A stretch of 64,000 nucleotides of DNA from Escallonia rubra (taxonomy: Eukaryota; Streptophyta; Magnoliopsida; Escalloniales; Escalloniaceae). Below are positions 34,319 to 46,449 of this stretch, one piece after another. Both the position numbers and the translations under genes were made by a program. The notes under the pieces were generated by a model, which was given only the letters and a program-made list of their open reading frames with translations, had not been told where the DNA came from and searched no databases. The DNA lies in contig JAVXUO010001194.1 of assembly GCA_033065855.1 (NCBI GenBank), positions 617,770 to 681,769 on the forward strand, given 5' to 3'. The first letter of the stretch is position 1, and every line of letters starts with the position of its first letter.

Positions 34319-37300
34319 GCTCCTATCTGTTCAGGTGTTCGAAGTTCACCAGTCCTATTGCTCGCATAGTTTTTAAGGACTTAGTTTCAGTCTGAATTAT
34401 GGAATTAGTTTAGTGTGTGCATTATTAGCACGTATCATTTCAAAATGTAGTCAGCTCTACGCTGACATGTCAAAATGGGATTCTCAATTTCCTGAACTGT
34501 TTCAACTGATATGTTCCACTTCCCTTGTGGTTGTCAGACTGATAATAATTTTTCAAGAAAGGTTTTTGGAACAAATTTTAGGATAACATCTTGATTACTT
34601 CCTACAATGATGAGTAGAATCTTGTCAATTCAATATTCTGCTACAACATTTAGTTCTGCATTCATTGCTAACATGGAAGTTTTGTTTTTCTTGGTTAACA
34701 CATGCATCACATGTGCTACTGGCACCATGTCTAGCCAAGGTAGGGCATCACCAAAATGGAGTTTGGGTAATTAAGCCAAGATAATTTTGTTTTGCTGCGC
34801 TGTATCCTAATGGTGAAGCTTTGACTACCTTTAAATAGGAATGTTGTATCCTAATGGTGAAGCAGTTGGGCTAAACTTGGGCAGGATTGACCAAAAGCAG
34901 AATATGGTCTAAGCAACGACTCTTCCTGGTACTGTAAACGGTCCAAGTTGCTTCTCATTGGGGTCTTGCTAATACGTCTCTCTGGTTTTTGGCACCATGA
35001 TTTTGCAGGAACATCTTCATATTGGGTTCTTAACCACCACCACCACCACCCGCCGTTGCCCATCTCTTTGAAGATGCTCAATTGACAAGTTCTTAGACCA
35101 AATTAACTCGTCGTAACCGTAGTAACGCTGCTCGCATATGATTTTACAAGATCGTGTTCTTAGAAATAGAAAAACAAGCGCAATAACTACGCAAGACTAT
35201 AGAATGGGTTTTTGGATTCGGTCCATGGGTTTGGTTTCAATTTGAGATTTGCTTTTGTTTTGGATTGTAATTTAGTTTCGAACTTCAAATGGGCCAAAAA
35301 AATTGGGCGGCGGTTAATGATGTTAAATGTTAATGCTAGATGGTGGTGATTCTATGACGGGTAGGTATGGTGGTGGTGGTGAGTTTGGATGTATGGGAAG
35401 GACTTAGGGTATTTGGCTAGAGGATGGTGGCTATTGGTGAGGTGACTGATGGGTGAACGTTGTTAATGGTGTCGGTGCTGGGTTCGTGGCGCCTGGGATT
35501 GTGGGGACTGGCGATGTCGGGGTGGTTTGGTGGTGATGGAGAGGAAGGAGGGGCATATCAAACCGTGGCTATGGTGGGCTAAACTGGTGGTAAGCTGGTG
35601 GTCTTGGTGAAAGAGAGAAAAAAACAGTTTTTTTTCCCCTACTGGTAATAAGAAGGGCTAATGAGTCACTATTTACATTCAAATAGTATCAAATACTACT
35701 TCAAATTACTTTTTTCTCAAACAAGTCAAATGATTCTTCGGACATTAAAGTTTAAATGGTAAGATGATTAACGTGTCTTTAAGACATCGTCTTAAAGATA
35801 CGTGACACTATCACGCTCGTGTTATTTGCTTAGCCTATTAAGACGTCATCTTAATCTAATGCTCCAAGAAAAAGAAACGGAAAAACTAATTCTCTGTTCT
35901 CACACACATACTCGCATGCATGCATGCACACAATCTTCAATTGGCTAATCACTGCATCAAGGGGGACATTGCCAGGAAACCCTGCATCACCCACTACCAC
36001 GCCATGATCGAGGTATCATAGCCAATTGCCGTGACCAGCTAATAGCCACCAATCAATCACCTCCATGGTTTAATCGAAGGTCAAGGCATGGTGGATCGAT
36101 GGTTGGGCGGACCGGTGATGGAGGACGGAACAGTTGTGGTCGTGGCTGGTCAAGGTTGGATGTAATGGCTGGTGGCTGGCGAAGGGGACAATTGTGGTTG
36201 TGGCATAGGTGGGTGGGTATCGTGGTTGTGGGTACGGTGGCCGAGTGTCATTGAAGTGAGTGGGATGGTAGGGTGCCTGGTGGTTATTGAAGGGTGAATG
36301 TGGACTGTGGTGATAGCTGGTGGCTAGCGGACGTGGCATCCGGTGGCAGGCAGCGGCGATGGGCATGGTGGTTATTATAAGTGGTGATTATGATAGTTGA
36401 GATGAGGGGAAAAAAAGAACTTGGGCAGCCAAAACTTTGATGATAGTGTGGCTCCGGTCCAAAATCCTCTGGACGAGGTCAATTTGGGAGTCGGAAATAG
36501 GAATGGACCTATTTACATTAGCGGCTTAGTAACTAATGAGTTCAGAGAGAGGCTCAATCCTTGGGCCATTCAGTCCAAAGAGGGAAAGGCAAAATGTAGT
36601 GCTAGTGACAGAATTCTTTAGGTATTGGCCCAAGTTGTCAACTTGATTCCACATTCAAGTGGTGGTGGTGGCTGGGGTTGGTGGTAGTTATTGCCTATTG
36701 GTGGTGGTTCTAATGGCTGAGACGAGGGAAAAAGAAAGATTGGTTGTGAATGATTAGAAAGAAAATTGAAACTAATTCTTCGTTTTTTCCGTTTTGTTTT
36801 TCAGTTTAATCTAAGACACCATCTATCAGGGTAAGCAAATCGTACGGTTGTGACAGTGCAATATGTGTTTCCATATTTTTTTTTTCATTATTGACATTGC
36901 TCTTGATAGAATTTAATGGTCATTCAATTCCATCCACTTTTGGACTACTTTGGATCAAAAAATAGTTTCAAGCATTGATTAGATACTTTTTAATATTGGG
37001 TACTCAAGTTGTATTGGAATGATATTTTAGGATACGGATTTAACATTACCGTTAATAACAAAGGCATAATTCGGTTCTAGAGACTTTTTTGAAATCTCAA
37101 GTTTACCCCTAAATTTTCAAATGGTTGTTAGCTTTCATTAAACGGCAGACTTAATGAAGTTAAAAAAATAAACCTAAGTACTCATCTGGTAATTGTAAAA
37201 TATTCGACACATTAAATTTGATGTATAGTTGAGAATACAAATTTTATTCTAGTTCAAAAAATGAGTTAGAATAAAGTTGTGCATTAAAAATAAGTAAAAT

Positions 37301-37365
37301 GGAACTTGGGGTGAAAAGCGACCCCTCAAAGTAGACCTTTGCTAGGAGAAAAGTGATGAAACTAA
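34319..37365. other. Intergenic with GGT-rich low-complexity blocks
   Basis: 34319-34800 includes the 3' UTR of the receptor kinase. A 19-base direct repeat, TGTATCCTAATGGTGAAGC, occurs at 34801 and 34845. Blocks at about 35330-35600, 36070-36400 and 36655-36720 are dominated by GGTGGT/GGTGGC words (CCACCA on the other strand), like the cores of the Harbinger-like elements nearby. No gene was recognised. Confidence 0.55.
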
Positions 37366-38413
37366 AGGGTGTGTTTGAAACCTATTTAATTTTTAGCTTT
37401 TGTTTTCACAAAAATCAAAACCTCCTTAAGTTTTTTTTTTACAAAACTAATGGGTTGTCTGATACAGTTTGCATATTTGATTTTTACTTTTATTTTATTT
37501 TTCATCTTTTTCATTTCCTTCTTTCTTCTTTCTTCTCTTTTCTCTTTTTTTTTTCTCTTTTCTTTCCTTTCATTTTCCAATACTTGAGAGCTTTTTCAGA
37601 GCTCCTATGTTCAATAACTAGAAGCGCCCCCACCAAGACCAACATATTTCCTCTGCTACCATCCAACTACTGCTGCGACAATAACACACTAAATTGCGAA
37701 TTAGAACTTCATTAGTTTGATTGGGCTTCAATTGGGCTAATGATTTGATTGTTTCTGAATTTACTTGCGCAAACCAAAGATACTAGGGCTAATCGGTGTG
37801 TGTTTTTTGGTGGTGTTTGTTGTAGGGGCAATTGTGGTCGGTATGATGACGATTTGGATTTAGGGGAGTGGTGGTACTGTGGTGGTAACCGATGTTAGAA
37901 TGTTTGGTGTTCGACGGTATTGATTAGTAGCTATGGTGGTTGGCGGTGTTCGTAAGTGTTGATTACTGGTGGTGATGGCGACTGTCGATGGCTATGGTGG
38001 TTGGTGATGTTGGCAAGTTTGGTGTTCGGGTGTGTTGATTAGTGATTGTGGCATATCGACAGTCAGTGGTCGTGGTGATTATTAGTATTTGTAATTTGGT
38101 GTTTGAGGGTATTAGTCATTAATTGTGGTGGTGGTGGCAATTAATGGTTATGGTAGTTGGCAATGTTTGTGATTTGGTGTTCTTAGGTAATAGGCATTGG
38201 TAATGAAGATTGAATGAAAGAAGAGATATAAAAAAAATAATAATAATAAACTAAAAACTCCAAAATAAAATTTTAAAAAATAGTCTCATTTTTGAAAACC
38301 GATTTATAAAACTAAAGGGAAGAAAACTAAAATTATCTGTCAAAACGACAATATTTTTTTCAATTTTAAAAACTAAACAAAAAACTGAAAACAAAAACTG
38401 TTTCAAACGTACC
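37366..38413. mobile_element. Harbinger-like composite with GGT-rich core
   Basis: The left end AGGGTGTGTTTGAAACC and the reverse-complemented right end GGTACGTTTGAAAC are inverted and flanked by TAA on both sides (37363-37365, 38414-38416). Subterminal A/T-rich tracts lead into a core (about 37800-38200) of degenerate tandem units built on GGTGGTTGGYGGTGTT and TGTTGATTAGT. The design copies the element at 26266, with different terminal detail. No transposase is present. Confidence 0.55.
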
Positions 38414-38996
38414 TAAATCTTCATTTCATATTTGTATTAAGGAGATGAAAGGAAAGCTAACTAGAATACTTTGCAAAAAAGAGCCATACAATACTTGCAC
38501 AAAAGAAGCTTAAAATGTCAAAGGACGCAAAACACATAAATTAGACGAGCTTTTAGGGCAGGCATCAAACATTACAAATTTCGTGAAGAAATAAAAACTT
38601 AAGAGCGTGTAACTCCGTACTACGATACTGTTGATATGAAAGAGAAATATCGAAAGAAATTCACATGATAAAAATACAAACACCAATAAAATTAAAATTA
38701 GTTGTCGACGCACACGAGAAATTACGAAATGATATGAATACAACGTTTGGAGAATTAAAAGCTTTTCTTAATTGGCACCTAGTAAAGTAGTACAACAGAG
38801 ATTCTCATATCATACCTGAAGAAAGAAAAAGTGCAGTCCATTTTTCTCCTAAAAACTCTCTTTAAATGCAAAAGGTCAAAAGAAGCTTCTTACAATTACG
38901 GTCCCCAACAACAAAAGGTTTAGATAATTCACGTGACCCCTTCCGCACGTGCCTCTCCCTCGTGCAGACCGTTCCTCTAAATCTAATCTAAGTCCA

Positions 38997-40031
38997 TCAA
39001 TTACACACCCTCTGATCACTCCGTCGGCACTTCCTCAGCCACGTGGCGTCCCGATCATCATCCAACGGCTCCGATTTGACGTCCGTCCCCGGCTGTTGCA
39101 GCCGCAGCTCCCTGTACTGCTCCGCCGCCTCAAACTTACTTTCCCTCCCCCGCTTCGCACCGAGAGCAACACCGAACAACCGTGGACTCGTCTCCTCCTC
39201 CGGTTCCGTCCGGCTACTCTCGCCGGCGACGGTGCCGGAATCTTCCGAAAGCCGTCTCGAAGGTAACAGATCGAGCGGTTTAACGGTCGGTTCGAAGCCG
39301 CTCGCCGCCTGCGGATTACCCGAGAAGTTCGACATCAAGGCGTAGATATTACCGCACAAACTCTTCATGTGACTCAACTCCTTGTTGAGCTGCATGTTCT
39401 CTTTTCTCAACCGCTCGTTTTCTCCGATCAGATCCGACGCGTGAACCGGCTCTCGAGACAAGGCAGGTGCGGTCGCCGGCGAGGAGTTCGAAGATATCAC
39501 CTGCTCCTCGGCGGAGTCCGTCGGAGAAACCGTCGGCTGCGGCGGAACTGGCGACGCCGCCACCACCGTGACTGCCGGTGCCACCGCAGGCGTCGTGATC
39601 TTCCGACGCTGTATGTCGCACAAAAGACGCTTCTCTCCTCTCTTGAAGCAGTCGTTGGCGAACTCCCATCGATCAGGTACAACCTTTCGAAATCCCTGCG
39701 ACGCGAAATAACAACGAAAAATTAGGTTTCCTCAACCTCGACACTGAAACACGATGGATTCGAGATTACGAGGCTTTACGTAGGTGTTGAGCTGACGAAC
39801 GAAGCTTGAGAAGTTGTTGTGCTTGAAGTACTTTGGGAGCAAATCTTTGGCGAATTCGGTCGGATTCCACACGACGAAGCTAGATCCGTCGTCGTTCCAC
39901 GAGATTATGTCGTCAATGGCGGTGTCGTCAACAAGATTGTACGTTTTAGTCAGAAACGGCGTCGGAATAGATCTCTGCGTTTCACTGGCCGTCGTTTCGC
40001 CGCCGCCTCGCTCCACCGGTGGCGGAGCCAT
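38997..40031 (-). CDS. HSFB2: Class B2 heat stress transcription factor
   Basis: Two exons on the minus strand, 40031-39780 and 39695-38997, split by an 84-bp GT-AG intron at the conserved HSF position after RQLNTY. The product has 316 residues. The DNA-binding domain spans about residues 21-113 ([48 protein letters not shown], then [15 protein letters not shown]). A leucine-type coiled coil (HR-A/B) covers about 172-208. RLFGVAL at 256-262 is the class B repressor tetrapeptide (K/R)LFGV, and basic residues near KRGR and RKCRR may be nuclear signals. There is no AHA activation motif. Class B factors bind heat-shock elements in the nucleus and repress or fine-tune heat and defence genes. [13 protein letters not shown] and [11 protein letters not shown] match the HSFB2a/B2b branch; choosing between them needs a tree. 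Confidence 0.95.
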
Positions 40032-40169
40032 CGCGTCACACCTAACATTAAACCAAACCCCATCAAAACACAGTAAAAAAAAAAGGAATCGAAGGGTTAG
40101 GAAGAAGGCTTACATAGAAAGACGTGGTTGAACGGTGTCGGAGCAGATCTGACTGGCAAACGGAGCTTG

Positions 40170-40182
40170 TTCTAGAAGGTTC
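40170..40182. promoter_or_regulatory. Perfect three-unit heat-shock element (proximal)
   Basis: TTCTAGAAGGTTC fits TTCnnGAAnnTTC exactly, 139 bp upstream of the HSFB2 start codon. It could lie in the leader or in the promoter, depending on the transcription start. Confidence 0.8.
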
Positions 40183-40283
40183 TTGTGGAACGTAAATATG
40201 GAGGGAGAGAAGGAGAGAGAGAGAAAGGGGAGCACAAAAAATGGCGAATAGAAAAGAAAGAACGAGAAGCTACCAAACGGCTT

Positions 40284-40296
40284 TTCGAGAAGTTTC
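40284..40296. promoter_or_regulatory. Perfect three-unit heat-shock element (distal)
   Basis: TTCGAGAAGTTTC fits TTCnnGAAnnTTC exactly, about 253 bp upstream of the HSFB2 start codon. Two such elements within 130 bp predict heat-induced expression and possible self-regulation. Confidence 0.85.
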
Positions 40297-40310
40297 CCCT
40301 GGAGCTTCAC

Positions 40311-43280
40311 ACGTGTCAGCGGATAAGAGGGCGGAGGTTACAACTCACTTACTTCTGGATACACGGATGTAACAGAGGGGGAATCTTAAAACCCTCAAGC
40401 TATGCAGTATTTACAAAGTGGACTTTATTATAAGCGGTGTTTGAACATTTCTTTTAGTACAAGGTTGTAAACTTTATCTGAAAATTGTGGTAATTCGAAT
40501 TGTCATTTTTGGTTCGAGAAATTCTCCACCGTGAAAAAGAGCATCTGTAACGGATGGACGAGTTATGATGGCAAAGAGGAATTTCTAGAAACAGAGATTT
40601 AAAATTTATTATCTTCTATTCTCATCTGCTGCGTCATGTTATTTCCATCACTTGATTGAGGTGTTGTAATATTATTAAAGGATTGTGAGAATCTGCACTT
40701 TAATAATAAGTTTGTATCAAATTTTGTTTGATTCACAGTGAACAGAGAGATACGATTTTATGTCTTTCTATATACCTCCGGATAGACGTAGGCAACAACG
40801 TTATTTTGGGTAGTACTTGTATTCAGTGAAACAGTCAGTCTATAGCGGGGGCAGTTTGTAATTTCCAGATTTCTCATTTCAAGAATTGGTTTTGTATGGT
40901 GAAATCCTTGTGAAAAGGTTAGCATTTGTGTTCAAGAGGCCAGCCAATGTTATGCATACAACTAGAGCCTCTGAGTTAGGTGGAAGTAGCTAACCACACA
41001 AGGCAAAGAGAGTGTGATGATGGAACTTTTAATGACATGGGAGTCCCAAATCTCCAGTTCTGCCCACTTGATAAACAGCTTCAAACCCAACCAAAAAAAA
41101 ACAGCTTCAAATGGACCGTCCATTCCCACCTACTGTTCACTTCTTAAATGTTTTAATATCACGCTAACTTGTTGTTAGTGGAATTGATTACACATCCTCT
41201 CAAAATCTCATTACCTAACACAACTAGTTTGGTGCTCCGTCTTTGCCGTATCATTGGCGTAAACTTGATTATCACAGGGATTAGTCAGATCTGCTACAGG
41301 AACTTAGGACACCTCCCTTGCACAGAGACATAATAGGCAAGTAATCAAAACCTACAATGAAGGGAGCGCAATTAACAGACACGGATCGTTTTGTAGACAA
41401 CATCTCTGCTTTAACAGTTTTAGCGATTAAAAGTTATCAGTAAAAATACTGCCGACGTTACTGCATTTTAGTAACTTTTTTTTTTTTATTACAATAGGAT
41501 AGGATTCTAATCTGCAACTCGTAACACCCAAGTTGACCATATTTATTAAAAAACTGACCTTTTTCAAAAAAGGTTGACCCTCATTAGAAACTTCACCTAC
41601 CCAACAAAGTTTGCAAAATCATGTGAAACTGAATGTGACTAAGCTCGAGAGATAGCTGGCAAATGTAATAAGAACATGTCAGGAACTGCAGAGCACGTTA
41701 TTGTTTTCAGAGGAAAGTGGTGGAGATATCCTCATCTAAACGTCCATCCTGGTCCCCCTTCTATTTTGAATCCAGATAATATGTGTTCTCCTAGTATTCT
41801 TACAACCATCCAAATGAAAGTTTGGATAGCAAGATGTTGCAATACTTGTCCCAACTGCTGAATCCCATCCAAATAGAAACACAGGCAAACCAGAGAAAAT
41901 CGATGATTATCCAAACAAAGATGACGACTTCGTCCTTTTTGTGTGTGTTTTCACCTCTGCTTTCTGAGTGAAAAGTCTTTTTCCTTGCCTCCACCCCCCC
42001 CCCACAAAAAAACACACACACACACACAACTCTTGCTACACAAAGTAAATGAACATGTAATGGAAAAAGATCAAGGAAAAAGGTTGAGCAACTAAAAAAT
42101 AAGAATTGAAAGCTATAGAGAGCCGATGACCTTATTTCCTAGGCAGGGAAGCAATCACATATGATCTCAGTGAATTTGATCCCAAAAGGCTACAGCAAAC
42201 ATTTTCGTGATGCTGAAAACAAAGTTTACCTACCCATAAAATTTAATTAGTTGTCTCCTTGCAGCAACCCTAGATATTTAGTATTAAGATCAAAAGGTCC
42301 GGTTGTTGCAATGGACTATGTTAATGTCGATATTGTTTGGCTAAGTAGATCCACGCATGTTAGCTCCTCCTATTGCATTCTGGCAGGATCAAGAACCATC
42401 TCCAATTAGTCCAAAAGCTAGCTATTGCAACTAATATCTAACATCCTGCTTCACAGTGTAACTCCTAGGTTAACATGGTGTGACGGCATCAACAATATAC
42501 TTGGCACTTATGCTTTCCCCTTCTAATGCTACACAGTACACACACTGGTGTTATATTGTGTCCATCACATGGAAGTATATCTTTCCCTAACTGGGAAGGG
42601 CGCTCTTCTAGTGTTTCCATACTGCAACCTAGGGGATGGCAGCATAACTCTTTTGCTCTATGCATTCATCCATGCAGGCATGTCTGTTCTTCTCTTTGGA
42701 AGAGAGTTTGGTTTGTCCTAGACTAACTTTGACATCATGTTCGCCTACTTCTATGACCATAAGACAAATAGAATGCTATAAACTTGCGCTCGAAAGTTCC
42801 AAACATCGCATCTGTTATCTCTTCTATACTTGTAAAGGAACTGAAAAACCAATGCAATCCTCTAAAAACTAGGAACGTAAGAAATGAAGTGCACAGTGAC
42901 TACTAAATTAGTCTAATGTAACCCGAGATACCTGACTCACAGCTACTAGAAGAACTACACCTTTAATCAGGTGAAATAGAGCTGAGTGGCAAATTAAAAC
43001 CGTACTAATGACCAACTAAAAGTGACCATAATGACCTAGGTTAGGACACTAGAGCATCCATCAAGGATGGGCTATAAAATCCTTCTAAGAGCGCAGAAAC
43101 ATCCCAGCCCAACAGATAATAGCTACACTTTTCTAGAGTAAGCTTCAATACTCGACCTTATACCATGGTATCTGGAACGAATTCAGACATTGTGGATTGC
43201 ATTGCATTATCGTCACATCAATTTGCAATGGTTGTTCAAAGACTAATCATATACCATCAAAGTATATTTCCAGAAAGTGA
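40311..43280. other. Intergenic, no gene recognised
   Basis: It holds ten C at 41994-42003 followed by a short (CA)n run. Short open frames (41676-41861, 42526-42726) lack recognisable features. Confidence 0.45.
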
Positions 43281-43740
43281 ACTATGTAGGTCACATAGCC
43301 AGCCACAGCACCATTTACACAGAGAAGTTCCATGCTCTACCGACAGTGTCATTTAAATCAATTATGATTAAATTGAAGTGGTAGACTAACCTAGAAACAA
43401 CCTTCTTCCCCATTCCCAACATAACAGCTCTGAAGGGTGGATACAAATTAGATTCACGTCAGAAATGGATTGTGGCGCACACGGTTCAGATGCTTACAAC
43501 ATTAAGGTGGACTATGTAGGTCACATAGCCAGCCACAGCACCATTTACACAGAGAAGTACCATGCTCTACCGACAGTGTCATTTAAATCAATTATGATTA
43601 AATTGAAGTGGTAGACTAACCTAGAAACAACCTTCTTCCCCATTCCCAACATAACAGCTCTGAAGGGTGGATACAAATTAGATTCACGTCAGAAATGGAT
43701 TGTGGCGCACACGGTTCAGATGCTTACAACATTAAGGTGG
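43281..43740. repeat. Recent 230-bp tandem duplication
   Basis: 43281-43510 and 43511-43740 are head-to-tail copies that differ at one base (T at 43329, A at 43559). The unit starts ACTATGTAGGTCACATAGCC. It contains no gene that I recognise. The near identity means a very young duplication, or an assembly artefact. Confidence 0.95.
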
Positions 43741-44064
43741 AAAGGGCGACGATGTCAATCAACAACTCTAGTATCTCTCTCTGCCAATTTAGACGTGAGC
43801 CAGCAGATTACGACCAAATTGGCGCTCAATAAGCGGATCCACTGCATGAAACAGCACTTTGGCACCCGAACTGAACAGATTGTGATTAAAGCCAAACCTA
43901 TGCGGCTATGTACTTTGATTTAGTTAGTTTAGCACTTAGCGAAGAAAGTTTTATAAGCAGATACGTGGGTAATGCACAAGTGCACCTAAAGTAAATGTGG
44001 TTTAAAAAAAAGTAAGAGGTACTAATATGATTACATTTATAGATCGTATAGTCAAGAGAAGAGA

Positions 44065-44180
44065 GCGTGGAGTGTAGCCTAGTCGGGTGACACACCTCTG
44101 AACAAGCAAAAGATCATCGTTCAATGCTCAACTACCGCAAACAGCATTCCCTTTCCCTTCTAATCAGTTCGCGGCCTTTG
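44065..44180 (+). mobile_element. Candidate tRNA-derived SINE head
   Basis: TAGCCTAGTCG at 44075-44085 is a perfect A-box match and CGTTCAATGCT at 44118-44128 is a two-mismatch B box, 33 bp apart. A related piece (ATCATCGCTTCAATACTCAAC, CCGCAAACA) recurs near 44338-44376. The borders are unknown. Confidence 0.4.
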
Positions 44181-45078
44181 GGGTTACGTTGGGATGGGGT
44201 CCAGTGAAGGCAAATAGAAGGCAAAAGAAAATATGTTTAACAGCTTTGTTGTCTCAACGTCAGGTTCATCGACGCTGGAGAGATAAGGAGAATACGGATT
44301 ACCTAAAAATAAAAATTATTTCTTTTGCACCCACGAAATCATCGCTTCAATACTCAACTTTCCTTTACCGCAAACAAATAAGCATCTAGAGGTTTTTCCT
44401 TTCTCCTTTTCACTCTTTTTTCTCCTTGATGTCCCTTGACTTCCTCTCTCTAACCACTTTGTGTTATTACATTCTAATATTGGAGAAATATTCAATCGCA
44501 GCCATCTGATATGTTTTGCATTCCATACCAAGTGCGGTGTTAGTATGAACTATGCTTCAGTCTCCATATAGCAATGGTTCTAGTAGAACTTGGAGAAATG
44601 GCCACTAGTACTCTTCCACAATGAATTGTTCTGTGAGTTTAGAAATCTGAAGTTATGTTAGTCTCAAGATGACAATAAATCACCTGTAAACGGCTCGATG
44701 TATTTATTTAACTAAACACAAGATGTAAAACAAGGAATGTGCAACATAGGAAACAACTTAATAGCAAGTATGACTAACAACCCGAATATCAGGTCCATTA
44801 AGTTAATTTTCTTGAGTACAATTTTTAGGAAATATATCCTTGTATGCATTTAGCAGCTGCCTCACTAAGTTGCAAGCAAGAAAGCCATGACAAGAAAAAC
44901 GGAAAGCAGACAAGATCAGAATAAAAGAACAACTTTAGCAGTGTTAATGTTGCCGAAAAAGTTGCAACTCTAAAACGAATAATGGGTATCGTTACAAGCA
45001 CAACACTCTTCTTCCAAACCTAAACGAAATTCCAACCTGATTTCCTAAAGGTAGAATTTAGGAGAATAAGGAAAGTAA

Positions 45079-46449
45079 TCAAGATACATATAAAATGCCA
45101 CGCCGGTACAGTGCAAGGTTACCTGAGGTCCATATAGCCCAAACAAAGACAACCCACCAAGCCATAAACAAAGCCATGTCTTTCACCAAGGCTGTGCAGG
45201 GAAGTAAACTACACAGTACACCGAAATTTTTAAGCAAATTATCATTTATTTGGGATAAGCCAAGAAACAGAAGTACCAATGCCCCGGGCGCAAAGAACTG
45301 CAAAGCAACAAGACACAAGTAGTGGTTGTGCAGGAAAACCTTTGCCCTACTGTATTCCAAATCTGGCACCTTACTAGCATGCAATCTCTGGTACCAAGAC
45401 AATACTGCTTCATTTAAGAATATTTGCAAATTCGCACGCAAAGTAACCAACTGCAGGAAGCCCGTAACCAACAAGCACCATAGCCTAAACTTATCAAAAT
45501 CTGATCTTGGCATACCCACATTTCCAACCAGCTCGTCGCCAATCAAAAGCAACCCTTGCCTACCATCCACATTATTGTTAACAAGTGATTCCATAAAAGG
45601 ATTTATCCAAAGCAGTGATGTGAACACAACCATCAAATAATTAGCATAAATAAGCGTTCTTTCAACCCATCCACACGCAATTATCGACAAATTACTACGA
45701 ATCTGATGGGTTCCCAGCCAAAATGCACGTGCATTCCTTCCAGCCGGCATATACAACAAACCCGCAATGGATCCCATAAACCCAGCAACAGCAAATTTCC
45801 CGAAACTATCCAGTGATTCAAATTCAAAATCAAGAACCCATTTAGGAACAATGTCAAACACAACCAAAACCCCAAACAGAAACCCTAAAACCCCCAATAA
45901 AACACTCAATTGCTTCTCTGACCGCTTCGACGCGGACCTCTCAATGGAAACCCTAGCCAAAAGCAGACACACCTTATAAATACACACAGTGCCAAACAAA
46001 ATCGGGATCAAAGACCCATTTGCCAAAACCCCAGAATCCTTATCTGCGGTTAAAAATCTCTGAAGGGTCATGGAGATAATTGCCAAAAGGGTGGAGACGA
46101 AAACCCCACTGAACTGCTTGAAATAGAGGCGTGTTTGGAGGTGGGCGTCATTGAGCTTCAATCTGAAGATCTGGGCTTTGTTCTCGTCGAACTCGAATTT
46201 CTGTTTGGACTTCTTTCTGGGTTTCGGGTCGGATTCGGATGCACCGGGCCGGCGAATGGCGGCCCGGAGGCCGCCGGAGGAGTTATTGTTGGTCGGGTTG
46301 ACATCATCTGGGTGGATATAGGTGTGGAGATTTTGAAGGAAGAGCGTGGGGATTCTGAGGAAAGAGAAGATCAGAGCGAGGGAGAGTGTGACGGTTGTTT
46401 GGATGATCAGATTGCTGCTTGAGAAGAACAGTGGTGGCATGATCTTCAA
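45079..46449 (-). CDS. TMEM161-family multi-pass membrane protein
   Basis: One intronless frame of 456 residues. Hydrophobic segments lie at about 12-32, 113-133, 147-167, 181-201, 219-237, 265-281, 322-338, 375-398 and 425-447. A charged loop at about 75-105 contains RKKSKQKFEFDE. The text LLWINPFMESLV, then DKFRLWCLLVTGFLQL, RANLQIFLNEAV and HNHYLCLVALQFFAPGALVLL lines up with the same blocks in animal TMEM161A/B. Those have LLW..P, LRLW, R(S/A).LQ..LN and YLC(V/L)(I/V)ALQ..AP, and similar total length. Animal TMEM161 proteins have been linked to cardiac rhythm and neuronal development; the plant role is not known to me. The start is the first ATG, followed by PPLFFSSSNLI. An alternative is an unrelated plant membrane family, which I consider unlikely. 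Confidence 0.82.
   Translation of the reverse strand: MKIMPPLFFSSSNLIIQTTVTLSLALIFSFLRIPTLFLQNLHTYIHPDDVNPTNNNSSGGLRAAIRRPGASESDPKPRKKSKQKFEFDENKAQIFRLKLNDAHLQTRLYFKQFSGVFVSTLLAIISMTLQRFLTADKDSGVLANGSLIPILFGTVCIYKVCLLLARVSIERSASKRSEKQLSVLLGVLGFLFGVLVVFDIVPKWVLDFEFESLDSFGKFAVAGFMGSIAGLLYMPAGRNARAFWLGTHQIRSNLSIIACGWVERTLIYANYLMVVFTSLLWINPFMESLVNNNVDGRQGLLLIGDELVGNVGMPRSDFDKFRLWCLLVTGFLQLVTLRANLQIFLNEAVLSWYQRLHASKVPDLEYSRAKVFLHNHYLCLVALQFFAPGALVLLFLGLSQINDNLLKNFGVLCSLLPCTALVKDMALFMAWWVVFVWAIWTSGNLALYRRGILYVS

Noticed and set aside
43281-43740. CRISPR-like array
   Set aside because: Two directly abutting 230-bp copies without spacers are a tandem duplication. No CRISPR is expected in a plant nuclear genome.
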